From: an uncultured Pelagibacteraceae bacterium
Lineage (GTDB): Bacteria > Pseudomonadota > Alphaproteobacteria > Pelagibacterales > Pelagibacteraceae
Direction: 5' to 3'
Length of the DNA: 58,798 nucleotides
NCBI GenBank assembly: GCA_902598425.1
Contig: CACKBK010000005.1
Span: 1 to 58,798 of the forward strand
The notes beneath the pieces were generated by a model. It was not told where the DNA came from, did not search any database, and was given only the letters and a program-made list of their open reading frames with translations. This document shows, in pieces, positions 8,159 through 16,213 of this stretch. The position numbers were made by a program, and so were the translations under genes. Position 1 is the first letter of the stretch. Each line of letters starts with the position of its first letter.

Positions 8159-9689
8159 TTTTATTAATTTTTTTAAATAATATATCTAATTTTGAAATTT
8201 TCACCTTTTCTTTTAAGAATTTGTTATCAGTAATCGAAGAAAAATTAATCTGTTTTTCATTAATAGAGAAAATACTTAAAACTTTCAAAGTTGTTTGGGG
8301 CATCACAGGGTATAATAAAATCGAAATCTTTCTAATTAATTCTAACGAAACATAAACAATAGTATTCAATCTTTTTGTATCAGATTTTTTAGTCCATGGC
8401 GCTTGATCATTAAAATACTTATTAGCATTAAATAATTGTCCTACAACAAAATCTATATAGTAGTTAATATTTTGATTATCAATTTTATCAATAATATTAT
8501 CAATATTAGAACTAAAGTTATTTAATATATTTAAATCATCATTATTAAATTTGTCAGTACTAGGTATTTCTAAGCCAATATTCTTTTCACAAAAAGCAAT
8601 TACTCTTTGACACAAATTTCCGTAGTTATTTGCTAGATCACTATTTATACAATTTTCTAATTTTTCTTTTGATATACTGCCATCATTTCCAAAAGAAACT
8701 TCTTTTAACAAATAATATCTAAGAGCATCAAGTCCATAAACTTTAATTATTTCAATTGGGTCAAGTATATTACCTTTTGATTTTGACATTTTTTCTTCCC
8801 CAGACAATATCCACCCATGACCATAAACTCTTAATGGAGGTTTAATTCCTGCAGCTAATAAAAATGCTGGCCAATAAACTGCGTGAAATCGTAATATATC
8901 TTTTCCTATTAGATGAATGGTAGCAGGCCAAAAGTTTTTGAATAAATTATTTTTTTCATCGGGATAATTCAATGCGCTTAAGTAATTGGTCAGAGCATCT
9001 AACCAAACATATATAACATGATCTTTATTTGATGGAACCTTAATACCCCATGAAAATGATTTTCGACTAATAGATAAATCTTTTAATCCGCTTTTAACAA
9101 AACTTATAACCTCATTTTTTCTTGTTTCCGGCAATATAAATTTTGGATTATCTGAATAAAACTTCAATAATTTATCTTGCCATTTTGATAGCTTAAAAAA
9201 AAAGGACTCCTCCTCTACCCACTCAACAGGTGAACCAGAACTTTTACATATTTTTTTACCATCGACTGTATCGATTTCATCATCGTTATAAAAAGCTTCA
9301 TCTGATACAGAATACCAACCAGCATATTTTGAAAGATATATTTCACCCTTTTTTTCAAGAATGTTCCAAAGGTTTTCAACAGATACGAAATGTCTTTTTT
9401 CGGTTGTTCTTATAAAATCATCATTAGATAAGTTTAATATGGATGATAGATCCTTGAAGGTTTTGCTAATTTCATCACAAAATTTTAGAGGATCTTTATT
9501 TGCTTTTTCAGCAGCTCTTTGTATCTTTTGACCATGTTCATCAGTACCTGTTAAAAAAAAAACGTTATACCCTTGAATTCTTTTAATTCTTGCAAAAAAA
9601 TCAGCAACTATACTTGAGTACGCATGTCCCATATGAGGTTTTGCCGACGGATAATATATCGGTGTCGTGATATAAAAATTTTTACTCAT
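8151..9689 (-). CDS. metG: Methionyl-tRNA synthetase
   Basis: This 512-aa class I synthetase charges tRNA-Met. The HIGH-type motif is PHMGHAYSS and the KMSKS loop is EKMSKSKGN. The knuckle region (about 120-170) lacks the Cys4 zinc cluster of the long E. coli type, so it belongs to the short zinc-free form common in alphaproteobacteria and has no C-terminal tRNA-binding extension. The anticodon-binding helical domain fills the C-terminal third. It overlaps holB by 8 bases and tatD by 8. Confidence 0.97.
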   Translation of the reverse strand: MSKNFYITTPIYYPSAKPHMGHAYSSIVADFFARIKRIQGYNVFFLTGTDEHGQKIQRAAEKANKDPLKFCDEISKTFKDLSSILNLSNDDFIRTTEKRHFVSVENLWNILEKKGEIYLSKYAGWYSVSDEAFYNDDEIDTVDGKKICKSSGSPVEWVEEESFFFKLSKWQDKLLKFYSDNPKFILPETRKNEVISFVKSGLKDLSISRKSFSWGIKVPSNKDHVIYVWLDALTNYLSALNYPDEKNNLFKNFWPATIHLIGKDILRFHAVYWPAFLLAAGIKPPLRVYGHGWILSGEEKMSKSKGNILDPIEIIKVYGLDALRYYLLKEVSFGNDGSISKEKLENCINSDLANNYGNLCQRVIAFCEKNIGLEIPSTDKFNNDDLNILNNFSSNIDNIIDKIDNQNINYYIDFVVGQLFNANKYFNDQAPWTKKSDTKRLNTIVYVSLELIRKISILLYPVMPQTTLKVLSIFSINEKQINFSSITDNKFLKEKVKISKLDILFKKINKND

Positions 9690-10614
9690 TTATTAATGCA
9701 TTTTTAAATTCAAAAAATAAACTTTCAATATCAAGATTATATTTGATCGTGTTATTCATTTTTAAAATAAAATATTTATATAAATCATAAATTTTATTAT
9801 CCTTTGATAAATAAAAAGTTTCAAATAGCAAAAGCTGGATAAGTCTATAAATAAAAATATTTAATTCGGAGTCCTTTTTATATAGTTTTTTTGATATAAT
9901 ATAATTAAGTAGTTCTTTAACTGTATAACTTTTTATATTAATTTCATATTTTTTAGCAAAATTATTTAAAAATACCAAATCCCCAATTGAGTTATACATT
10001 TTTAGATAAGTATTATTTATATTTGAAAAATCCTCTTTACCCATAATTTTCTCTGTTATTTCTATTATTGATTTATTTGTAAAATTTATTTTAAAATTGA
10101 TTGATCTAGATTTAATTGTTTCTAAAATTCTATATGAGTTATCGTGTATTAAAATAAAATATAAATTTTCTGGTGGTTCTTCTAAAAGTTTTAAAAGTGA
10201 ATTAGAAGCACTTTTAGTAAGAAGTTCAATATTATCAATTAAAATAAATCTTTTATTTTGATTAAATGAGCTTTTTTGTGAATAATTTATAATATTTCTT
10301 ATTTGATCAATTTCTATGTTTTTTTTATTAATTTTAAGATTTATCAAACTAAAGTTAGGATGTGTAGAATTATTCATCAGCTTAAAAGACTTATTATTAA
10401 TATTTATTTGTTTTGACTTAAAAGAATAACTATGGTCTTCATTTTTAGATAAAACATAGTTTATAAAATGTACTGCAAAAGTATATTTTCCAATACCATT
10501 TGCCCCACTCAACAAAATTTTATTTGGTAATAAATTATTATTTAATAGATTGTCAAATTCTAAGAATAAATTGTCATATCCATAAAGTTTATAGGTGCTA
10601 AGTATACTAGTCAT
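9682..10614 (-). CDS. holB: DNA polymerase III delta-prime subunit
   Basis: This 310-aa AAA+ protein is the delta-prime clamp-loader subunit. The P-loop-like GANGIGKYT lies at 37-45, sensor-type LLKLLEEPPENLYFILI follows, and KSRSINFKI corresponds to the arginine-finger SRC region with the Cys replaced. The usual zinc-binding cysteines of delta-prime are absent. Its place between tmk and metG is the standard alphaproteobacterial order and supports the call despite weak sequence conservation. Confidence 0.85.
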   Translation of the reverse strand: MTSILSTYKLYGYDNLFLEFDNLLNNNLLPNKILLSGANGIGKYTFAVHFINYVLSKNEDHSYSFKSKQININNKSFKLMNNSTHPNFSLINLKINKKNIEIDQIRNIINYSQKSSFNQNKRFILIDNIELLTKSASNSLLKLLEEPPENLYFILIHDNSYRILETIKSRSINFKINFTNKSIIEITEKIMGKEDFSNINNTYLKMYNSIGDLVFLNNFAKKYEINIKSYTVKELLNYIISKKLYKKDSELNIFIYRLIQLLLFETFYLSKDNKIYDLYKYFILKMNNTIKYNLDIESLFFEFKNALINE

Positions 10615-11229
10615 TTAATTTATTAAATCCAAAATTTTATTAATAATTATTTTTTTATTCACATTTATTGGTAAATTTGAGTCTATGATCATATAGTTTT
10701 TTCTTTTAGAAAATATTTTAAAGTATCCTTTTTGAACCTTGCTATAAAATGTGCTATTGAATTTATCATACCTATTTAATCTTTTTCGTTTTTTTAATCT
10801 TAATTTTAAGTTTTTTGTACTTACAGTATTTAAAAAACTAAAACTTGCTTTAAAGTCTTTTAAAATATACGAATTTAACAAATTTATAATTTTAAGATTT
10901 AAACCCATACCAAAATGCTGATATGCAATTGTTGAGTCAGTAAATCTATCAATTAAAATAATTTTTTTTTTAAAGTTTTTTTTAAGAATACTATTATAAT
11001 TTTCATTTCTTGCAGACAAATAAAGAAATAGGTCAGTTAAATTATTAAAATTAATATTTTTATGTAGTATAAAATCTCTTATTTTTTCTGAATTTTTTGA
11101 TCCACCTGGTTCTCTAATGACAACATGCTTTATTTTTTTTCTTTTTAAAAATTTCGATACGTTATTTAAATGATAACTTTTTCCTGATCCCTCAATGCCT
11201 TCAAAAACAATGACGGGTTTTTTAGACAT
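10615..11229 (-). CDS. tmk: Thymidylate kinase
   Basis: This 204-aa P-loop kinase converts dTMP to dTDP. The Walker A motif GIEGSGKS is at 11-18, the substrate motif IDRFTDST lies mid-protein, and REPGG (about 40-44) is the base-binding loop. Lid residues are RLKKRKRLNRYDK. It abuts holB and overlaps dacA by 8 bases. Confidence 0.95.
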   Translation of the reverse strand: MSKKPVIVFEGIEGSGKSYHLNNVSKFLKRKKIKHVVIREPGGSKNSEKIRDFILHKNINFNNLTDLFLYLSARNENYNSILKKNFKKKIILIDRFTDSTIAYQHFGMGLNLKIINLLNSYILKDFKASFSFLNTVSTKNLKLRLKKRKRLNRYDKFNSTFYSKVQKGYFKIFSKRKNYMIIDSNLPINVNKKIIINKILDLIN

Positions 11230-12379
11230 CGCCCCATATTAAATAATTAATTGATTTTATAATACGTGAAAATAGGTTTACTTTTTTAACATCATTTAAC
11301 GCATATACTGGATAAGTGTTTATCAATTCATTGTTAAATAATACTTTTAGCTTACCTAACTCTTGGTCTTTTGTAATAGGCGCTTCTATTGGACCGTCAT
11401 ATTCAATAAATGCTTTTATTTTTTTTTTTCTTGCTTTTTTAATAGTCGTGAAAATATTTTCTTTTGTATATACACCCACTTTGTTTGTTTTACCTAACCA
11501 TACATCTACTTCGGTTAATGCAGTGTCCTTAGTAGAAATCTTAATAAGATCAAAGTTTGTAATGCCCCAAGTCAAAAGTTTAATTGATTGTCTAGATCTA
11601 TCATTCTTTGTATTAAAACCACTAGCAACTGCAATTAGACGTCTTTCATTTTTTTGAATAGACGAGGCAAGTGAATATTTTTCTACAGCTAAATAACCAG
11701 TTTTTATTCCATCAGCTCCTATATTTTTATATAAAAGTGGATTTCTATTACCTTGGGTAATTGGATCTCCTCCAGTTCTATCCCACGTAAATTCTTTTTC
11801 TTTAAAATATTCGTAATATTCAGGATAATTTTTAATTAAGTAGTTAGACATAATTAAAATATCTTTTACAGTTGAATAATTATAAGGATCATTTATTCCA
11901 GAAGAATTTGAAAAATTAGTATTTTCCATACCTATTTCTTTTGCTTTTTCCGTCATTAGAATAGCAAATTGTTCTTCGGTTCCTGCTATGCCTTCGGCTA
12001 AGGCAATACATGCATCATTGCCAGATGCAACAATAATACCTTTAAGCAGATCCTCAACGGACACATCGTCTCCTACCATTATAAACATAGATGAATATCC
12101 TGCAGTTGATAGTTTCCAAGCTTTTTCAGAGACAGTAAAAGTATCATCTAAACTTAGTTCACCATTTTTCAAAAGTTCGAATGCAATAATAGAGGTCATT
12201 ATCTTTGTCATAGATGCTGGATAAATTTCTCTATCAGGCTCTTTTTCAAATAAAATTTCACCACTACTAAAATCTTGAAGTATTGCGGTTCTTGCTTTGA
12301 TATCTAAGGCGTTTGAATGACTTTTTAAAAAAAGAATACAAATAAATATAAAGAAAATTTTATAAAGTTGTTTAATCAT
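11222..12379 (-). CDS. dacA: D-alanyl-D-alanine carboxypeptidase (PBP5/6-like)
   Basis: This 385-aa low-molecular-weight penicillin-binding protein trims the terminal D-Ala from peptidoglycan stems. All three serine-transferase motifs are present: Ser56-Met-Thr-Lys59, SGN at 119-121 and KTG at 226-228. A signal peptide covers about 1-24. The C-terminal PBP5-type domain (about 270-360) is followed by a hydrophobic tail that may anchor it in the membrane. It sits with rlpA-like and mltB in a cell-wall cluster and overlaps both neighbours by 8 bases. Confidence 0.94.
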   Translation of the reverse strand: MIKQLYKIFFIFICILFLKSHSNALDIKARTAILQDFSSGEILFEKEPDREIYPASMTKIMTSIIAFELLKNGELSLDDTFTVSEKAWKLSTAGYSSMFIMVGDDVSVEDLLKGIIVASGNDACIALAEGIAGTEEQFAILMTEKAKEIGMENTNFSNSSGINDPYNYSTVKDILIMSNYLIKNYPEYYEYFKEKEFTWDRTGGDPITQGNRNPLLYKNIGADGIKTGYLAVEKYSLASSIQKNERRLIAVASGFNTKNDRSRQSIKLLTWGITNFDLIKISTKDTALTEVDVWLGKTNKVGVYTKENIFTTIKKARKKKIKAFIEYDGPIEAPITKDQELGKLKVLFNNELINTYPVYALNDVKKVNLFSRIIKSINYLIWGDV

Positions 12380-13127
12380 ATTTTATTAATTCTATATTTT
12401 CAAATCCAAGTGTTTCTATACTATTATAAGCTTTTTGTAATGCCTTTAAACTTAAATAAGGACCAGTAAAAACTCTAAATTTATTTTCATTAATTTTATT
12501 AATGTCTGTTTTCTTTATATTCAACTCAGATTTGATTCTTTTAACCATTTGCTTAGCTGTATCTAAATAATAAAAATCAGCTATTTTTATGACATACTTA
12601 AATTCACTATTTATTTTATTTTTAATTTTCTTTTCATCAGTAATATTTAGATCGTTAACACTAATGGTATCTACAGGCGCTTTATCAGCAACCTTTTTTT
12701 CTTCCTCAAATGTTTTTGCTTTTTTTGCAATAAAAGAAGTATTATCCCTTATTTCCTCAATAACAATATACGGCTCATTTATATCAATTTCGAGCTCTTT
12801 GGAAATTCTAATTGAAACAACAGAATTATTAAAACTTGGATAATTTGCTTTTTTTCCAACTTTTGCAATGATAGTTTTACTATTAAAAGGGTTAGTTATT
12901 TTTACAGAGGTCCCTTTTCTGAGATTTCTTTGAAATATAATAAGATCTCTTTCATTCATTTTTTTTGAAATAATCTTATCATTGTATAATTTATCATTAT
13001 AAATTAAAGCAAATCCATTGTTTGAAAACTTTTCAAGAATTGGGTCTACATTTACAGTTTTATAATTATTCGATGCACATGACGTAATTAAAACTATTAA
13101 CAATATTAAAAAAAAATTATATTTCAT
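12372..13127 (-). CDS. RlpA-like lipoprotein with SPOR domain
   Basis: This 251-aa predicted lipoprotein has a lipobox LITSC with Cys17. Residues about 30-130 resemble a degenerate RlpA double-psi beta-barrel (ALIYNDKL at the start, KGTSVKITNPFNSKTIIAKV in the middle). The C-terminal 75 residues form a SPOR domain that binds denuded glycan at the septum. RlpA proteins are septal lytic transglycosylases or structural proteins; whether this copy keeps activity is unclear because the barrel is poorly conserved. It overlaps mltB by 11 bases. Confidence 0.8.
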   Translation of the reverse strand: MKYNFFLILLIVLITSCASNNYKTVNVDPILEKFSNNGFALIYNDKLYNDKIISKKMNERDLIIFQRNLRKGTSVKITNPFNSKTIIAKVGKKANYPSFNNSVVSIRISKELEIDINEPYIVIEEIRDNTSFIAKKAKTFEEEKKVADKAPVDTISVNDLNITDEKKIKNKINSEFKYVIKIADFYYLDTAKQMVKRIKSELNIKKTDINKINENKFRVFTGPYLSLKALQKAYNSIETLGFENIELIKYD

Positions 13128-14118
13128 TGATAAATTTATTTTTTAAAGTGCATACAGCAAGGGCAAATCTCAAAGATCTATTCCATTTAAGTATTTTCTC
13201 GTAATTATCAAAAACTATGTATGCAGGATTAAGTTTATTTGGATTTTCAACAATTTCGAAGTCTGGTGTTATTATACCTACTATTTGGTTATCATCATAA
13301 TTTAAATTAGCATTTAATATATATTTTTTAAAAAACTTAAGTTTTTTTTTATTTTTAATTTTTCTTGCTGAGCTATTTAAATACTTTTCAGGAATATTTT
13401 CTTTAAGATTTACTGGAATAAAACACGGTTCCTTTTTTTTCCACCCAATTCTATTGAGATAATTAGCAGCTGATGCAAAAGCATCTTCATTTTTTTTTAA
13501 CTCGATCAAGTTGTTATTATTAAAATCTATAGCATACCTATCAATAGTTGATGGCATAAATTGAAAAAAACCAAATGCACCTGCCCAAGACCCAAATAAA
13601 ATTTTATGATCTATGATATCTTTGTCTACTAAATCAAGCACAGTAATAAGTTCATTTGTAAAAAATTCACTTCTTCTTTTATCAAAACTTAATGTTGCTA
13701 AAGAAGATATTATATCCATTTTTCCAACATAGGTCCCGTAGTTGGTTTCAATACCCATAAGTGCCAATAATAATTCTTTTTCAACTCCAAAAGCTGCTTC
13801 CACTTTGTCAATAAGTTTTTGATTATTTTTATAAATTTTCATTCCAGAAATAACTTTTTTTTTGTTAGATCTTTTTGAAATATATGTTTTTGTATCCTCA
13901 TAAAATTCAGGTTGAAAACGATCATACTCGATTACTTTTGGCAAAAATTTGACATCTTTCATTACTAGATCAAAAGTTTTTTCTGAAATTCCTTTTTTTA
14001 ATGAGTATGTTTTAAAATTCTGAAGCCACTCATTAAAATTGTGTTTTTCAGCGCTTGCAAAAGAAATATTTATTAAAATACAAATAATTATTAATTTAAT
14101 TATTTTCATATAGATCAT
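13117..14118 (-). CDS. mltB: Lytic murein transglycosylase B-like protein
   Basis: This 333-aa exported protein cuts the MurNAc-GlcNAc bond of peptidoglycan. A signal peptide ends near ASA (residue 23). The catalytic Glu124 is in ALMGIETNYG, and GAFGFFQFMPST plus AANYLNRIGW are further family blocks. No lipobox is seen, so it may be a soluble periplasmic form. A second ATG three codons in (14109) would shorten the overlap with rarD from 23 to 14 bases and is an equally good start. Confidence 0.92.
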   Translation of the reverse strand: MIYMKIIKLIIICILINISFASAEKHNFNEWLQNFKTYSLKKGISEKTFDLVMKDVKFLPKVIEYDRFQPEFYEDTKTYISKRSNKKKVISGMKIYKNNQKLIDKVEAAFGVEKELLLALMGIETNYGTYVGKMDIISSLATLSFDKRRSEFFTNELITVLDLVDKDIIDHKILFGSWAGAFGFFQFMPSTIDRYAIDFNNNNLIELKKNEDAFASAANYLNRIGWKKKEPCFIPVNLKENIPEKYLNSSARKIKNKKKLKFFKKYILNANLNYDDNQIVGIITPDFEIVENPNKLNPAYIVFDNYEKILKWNRSLRFALAVCTLKNKFINEI

Positions 14119-14980
14119 TCAAATAAATAAATACAGCAATCCAAATCAAAATAAAACTAATTAACTTCTGTGAATTTAATAGCTCATTATATAGATAATA
14201 ACCTAATAAAAATTGGAGTGTAGGAGTTATATAGAACACCATACCCGTAGGTCCAAGGCCACAAAGTTCAACTCCTCTAACATAAAGATATAGTGGTATC
14301 ACAGTCATAGGTCCAGCTAGCATAAAGATAAACATCAATTTAGGATCTGATATATCGAAATCATTCAAATTATTTTGAACTATAAAATAAAATGCTATCA
14401 AAATTACTGGTAAGATAAATAAACTCTCCACAAGAAGACCGATGTCAGTATCTACTTTAACTTTTTTTCTTAATAAATTATAAAAGCTCCAGCTTAGAGC
14501 AACAATTAAGCCAACCCATGGTATAGATTGATAATCTGAAAATATTAAAAAAATAATTGAAACTATTACTATAATGACTGAGAGCTTGCCTTTATAACTC
14601 AATTCCTCTTTAAAAAAAAAATATCCTAAAAATACGCTTATAATTGGCATAATAAAATAACCAAAACTAGCATCTATCACTCTATCTGTGCTAACCGCGT
14701 AGATCCAAACTGCCCAATTAGTAAAAATTAAAATTCCAGAAAAAAAAAGTAAAGTTAGTTTTTTTTTGTTATTGAATACATCAATTATTTTTCTAAATTT
14801 ATAAAGTAAAAGCGAAGTGAGAACTAACATTACAGTAGTCCAAAAACTTCTATGTATGACAACTTCAATGTGTCCTGCAAAGGCTATATATTTAAAATAA
14901 ATAACACCAATTACTCCCCACCAGAACGATCCTGCGGCCGTAAGTAAAATACCTTTATTAAAATTATTATTTTTTGACAC
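14096..14980 (-). CDS. rarD: RarD-type EamA-family transporter
   Basis: This 294-aa membrane protein has about 10 hydrophobic spans in two EamA-like repeats. Family blocks include GSFWWGVIGVIYFKY near the start and TPTLQFLLGYY near the end. RarD members are drug/metabolite exporters of poorly known substrate. The start codon is GTG; no upstream in-frame ATG exists. The gene heads the minus-strand cell-wall run and lies next to the island at tRNA-Ser. Confidence 0.88.
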   Translation of the reverse strand: MSKNNNFNKGILLTAAGSFWWGVIGVIYFKYIAFAGHIEVVIHRSFWTTVMLVLTSLLLYKFRKIIDVFNNKKKLTLLFFSGILIFTNWAVWIYAVSTDRVIDASFGYFIMPIISVFLGYFFFKEELSYKGKLSVIIVIVSIIFLIFSDYQSIPWVGLIVALSWSFYNLLRKKVKVDTDIGLLVESLFILPVILIAFYFIVQNNLNDFDISDPKLMFIFMLAGPMTVIPLYLYVRGVELCGLGPTGMVFYITPTLQFLLGYYLYNELLNSQKLISFILIWIAVFIYLNDLYENN

Positions 14981-15047
14981 AATAACAAATGAAATAAACT
15001 ATTTTATTCTTGAAATATATATTAATAATCGTAAAACACTTGCATAC

Positions 15048-15086
15048 GGAGAGATGGCTGAGCGGTTGAAAGCACCGGTCTTGAAA
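15048..15086 (+). pseudogene. 5' half of tRNA-Ser (attachment-site remnant)
   Basis: These 39 bases are identical to bases 1-39 of the intact tRNA-Ser gene at 18181 and stop inside the anticodon loop (after TTGAAA). Two further bases upstream also match. No 3' half follows. The bases before it (AAAACACTTGCATAC) resemble those before the intact gene (AAAACCTTGCTAAC), so promoter-side sequence is duplicated too. I read this as the left attachment site of the island. Confidence 0.85.
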
Positions 15087-15202
15087 TACTAAGGATCCCC
15101 TACTCACCTTACGACGATTCACATACTTATTAAGCCATTACTTACTTTTTCAATTTTAGCTTATACGAAAAACGCATCATTATTGGTTTGCCTAAGCTAA
15201 GA

Positions 15203-15223
15203 AACTAGAAACTAACTAGAAAC
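15203..15223. repeat. Left copy of 21-base direct repeat flanking the R-M genes
   Basis: This is a near-complete tandem pair of the 11-mer AACTAGAAACT, lying 9 bases beyond the stop of the specificity gene. The same 21 bases recur at 18084-18104 upstream of the methylase gene. Such short tandem repeats near an att site resemble arm-type recombinase binding sites. Confidence 0.85.
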
Positions 15224-15232
15224 TAATATTAA

Positions 15233-16213
15233 TTAAATTTCCTTAGATAGATTCATTATTGATTTATCTAATTCAATATTAAAAATTTCTAAAGTTTTAG
15301 AACTTATAGAACTTAAGTTGGGAATTTTTAATGAAGGTAGTGTTTTATTAGCCTGCCTGTTATAATTAAATCTATAGCTATTCATCTTAATAAAGTAACA
15401 ATAGGTTAATAATTCAAAATTTGTCATTTTTATTTTAGGATATAGAATATATAAATCTCTTCCTGAATAGAATTCTTCATCTTGTAGAAATGTTTCACCT
15501 ACAGAGCCACCAGCAGCTATTGTAAGAACGGGTGGTTTAATAGTTTCTATATTTGAAAGTTTTTTAACTTTTCCAGAAATACCATTATTATTATTTGTTC
15601 TCGAAACAAAGTTTATCCCATCTTTAGACTCTTCTAATTTATTAAACTCCAAATTTGTTCCATAGACAACATCAAATAAACTATCCAATCTTACATTGAT
15701 TATTTTTGTTTCATTTGGATAAATTTTACTATTTGAATTTTTTATATTTTTTAATAAGTCTTTTTTATTAGAAATAAATGATGGTTGCTTTACCCAATTT
15801 GGGATATCTTGAGGGTCAGGCAAAAGCAAATCTCCAAAAGTTCTGTCTGCCTGTCTATTGTAGTTAAATCTAAATTTATTCTCTCTTATGCAATAACAGT
15901 AATATATTTTTTCTAAATTTGTTAAATTAGAATATTTTTCTTTCGGATACAAAATAGCTATTTGATGTGCAATATAAAAATCTTCGGTTTGTAAAAAAGC
16001 ATGAAGAACTGTTCCTTTTAATGGGACAGTTATTGCTCCACTATTATAGATTTTATAACCTTCTCTTTTTTCTACTTTGCCAACAATACCGTTATTTTTT
16101 TCTCCTGAACTAATAAAGTTTATTCCATTAATATTTTCTTTGAATTCATTATAAATAGTTGTTTTGGGTTTAATTATTTCAAAAATTTCTGATAATTTTA
16201 ATTTTTCACTCAT
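15233..16213 (-). CDS. Specificity (S/B) subunit of the R-M system
   Basis: This 326-aa protein is a DNA-recognition subunit of the HsdS kind. It is an internal duplication: RFNYNRQA occurs at 115-122 and again at 281-288, each closing a half with INFxS...GxxGKV...FY...ILYP. Each half is one target-recognition domain followed by a helical spacer, so a bipartite target site is expected. It is shorter than typical type I HsdS (about 400 aa) and close to the specificity subunit of BcgI-type enzymes. It overlaps the methylase-nuclease gene by 8 bases. The NYNRQA blocks are well kept, so it does not look decayed. Confidence 0.87.
   Translation of the reverse strand: MSEKLKLSEIFEIIKPKTTIYNEFKENINGINFISSGEKNNGIVGKVEKREGYKIYNSGAITVPLKGTVLHAFLQTEDFYIAHQIAILYPKEKYSNLTNLEKIYYCYCIRENKFRFNYNRQADRTFGDLLLPDPQDIPNWVKQPSFISNKKDLLKNIKNSNSKIYPNETKIINVRLDSLFDVVYGTNLEFNKLEESKDGINFVSRTNNNNGISGKVKKLSNIETIKPPVLTIAAGGSVGETFLQDEEFYSGRDLYILYPKIKMTNFELLTYCYFIKMNSYRFNYNRQANKTLPSLKIPNLSSISSKTLEIFNIELDKSIMNLSKEI

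Noticed and set aside
8151-9689. Loss of the MetRS zinc cluster as zinc sparing
   Set aside because: The short zinc-free MetG form is ordinary in alphaproteobacteria, so it does not add to the Tgt observation.
15156-15200. Inverted repeat TTAGCTTA...TAAGCTAA inside the island
   Set aside because: An 8-bp match across a 29-base loop is weak in AT-rich DNA and has no clear role.
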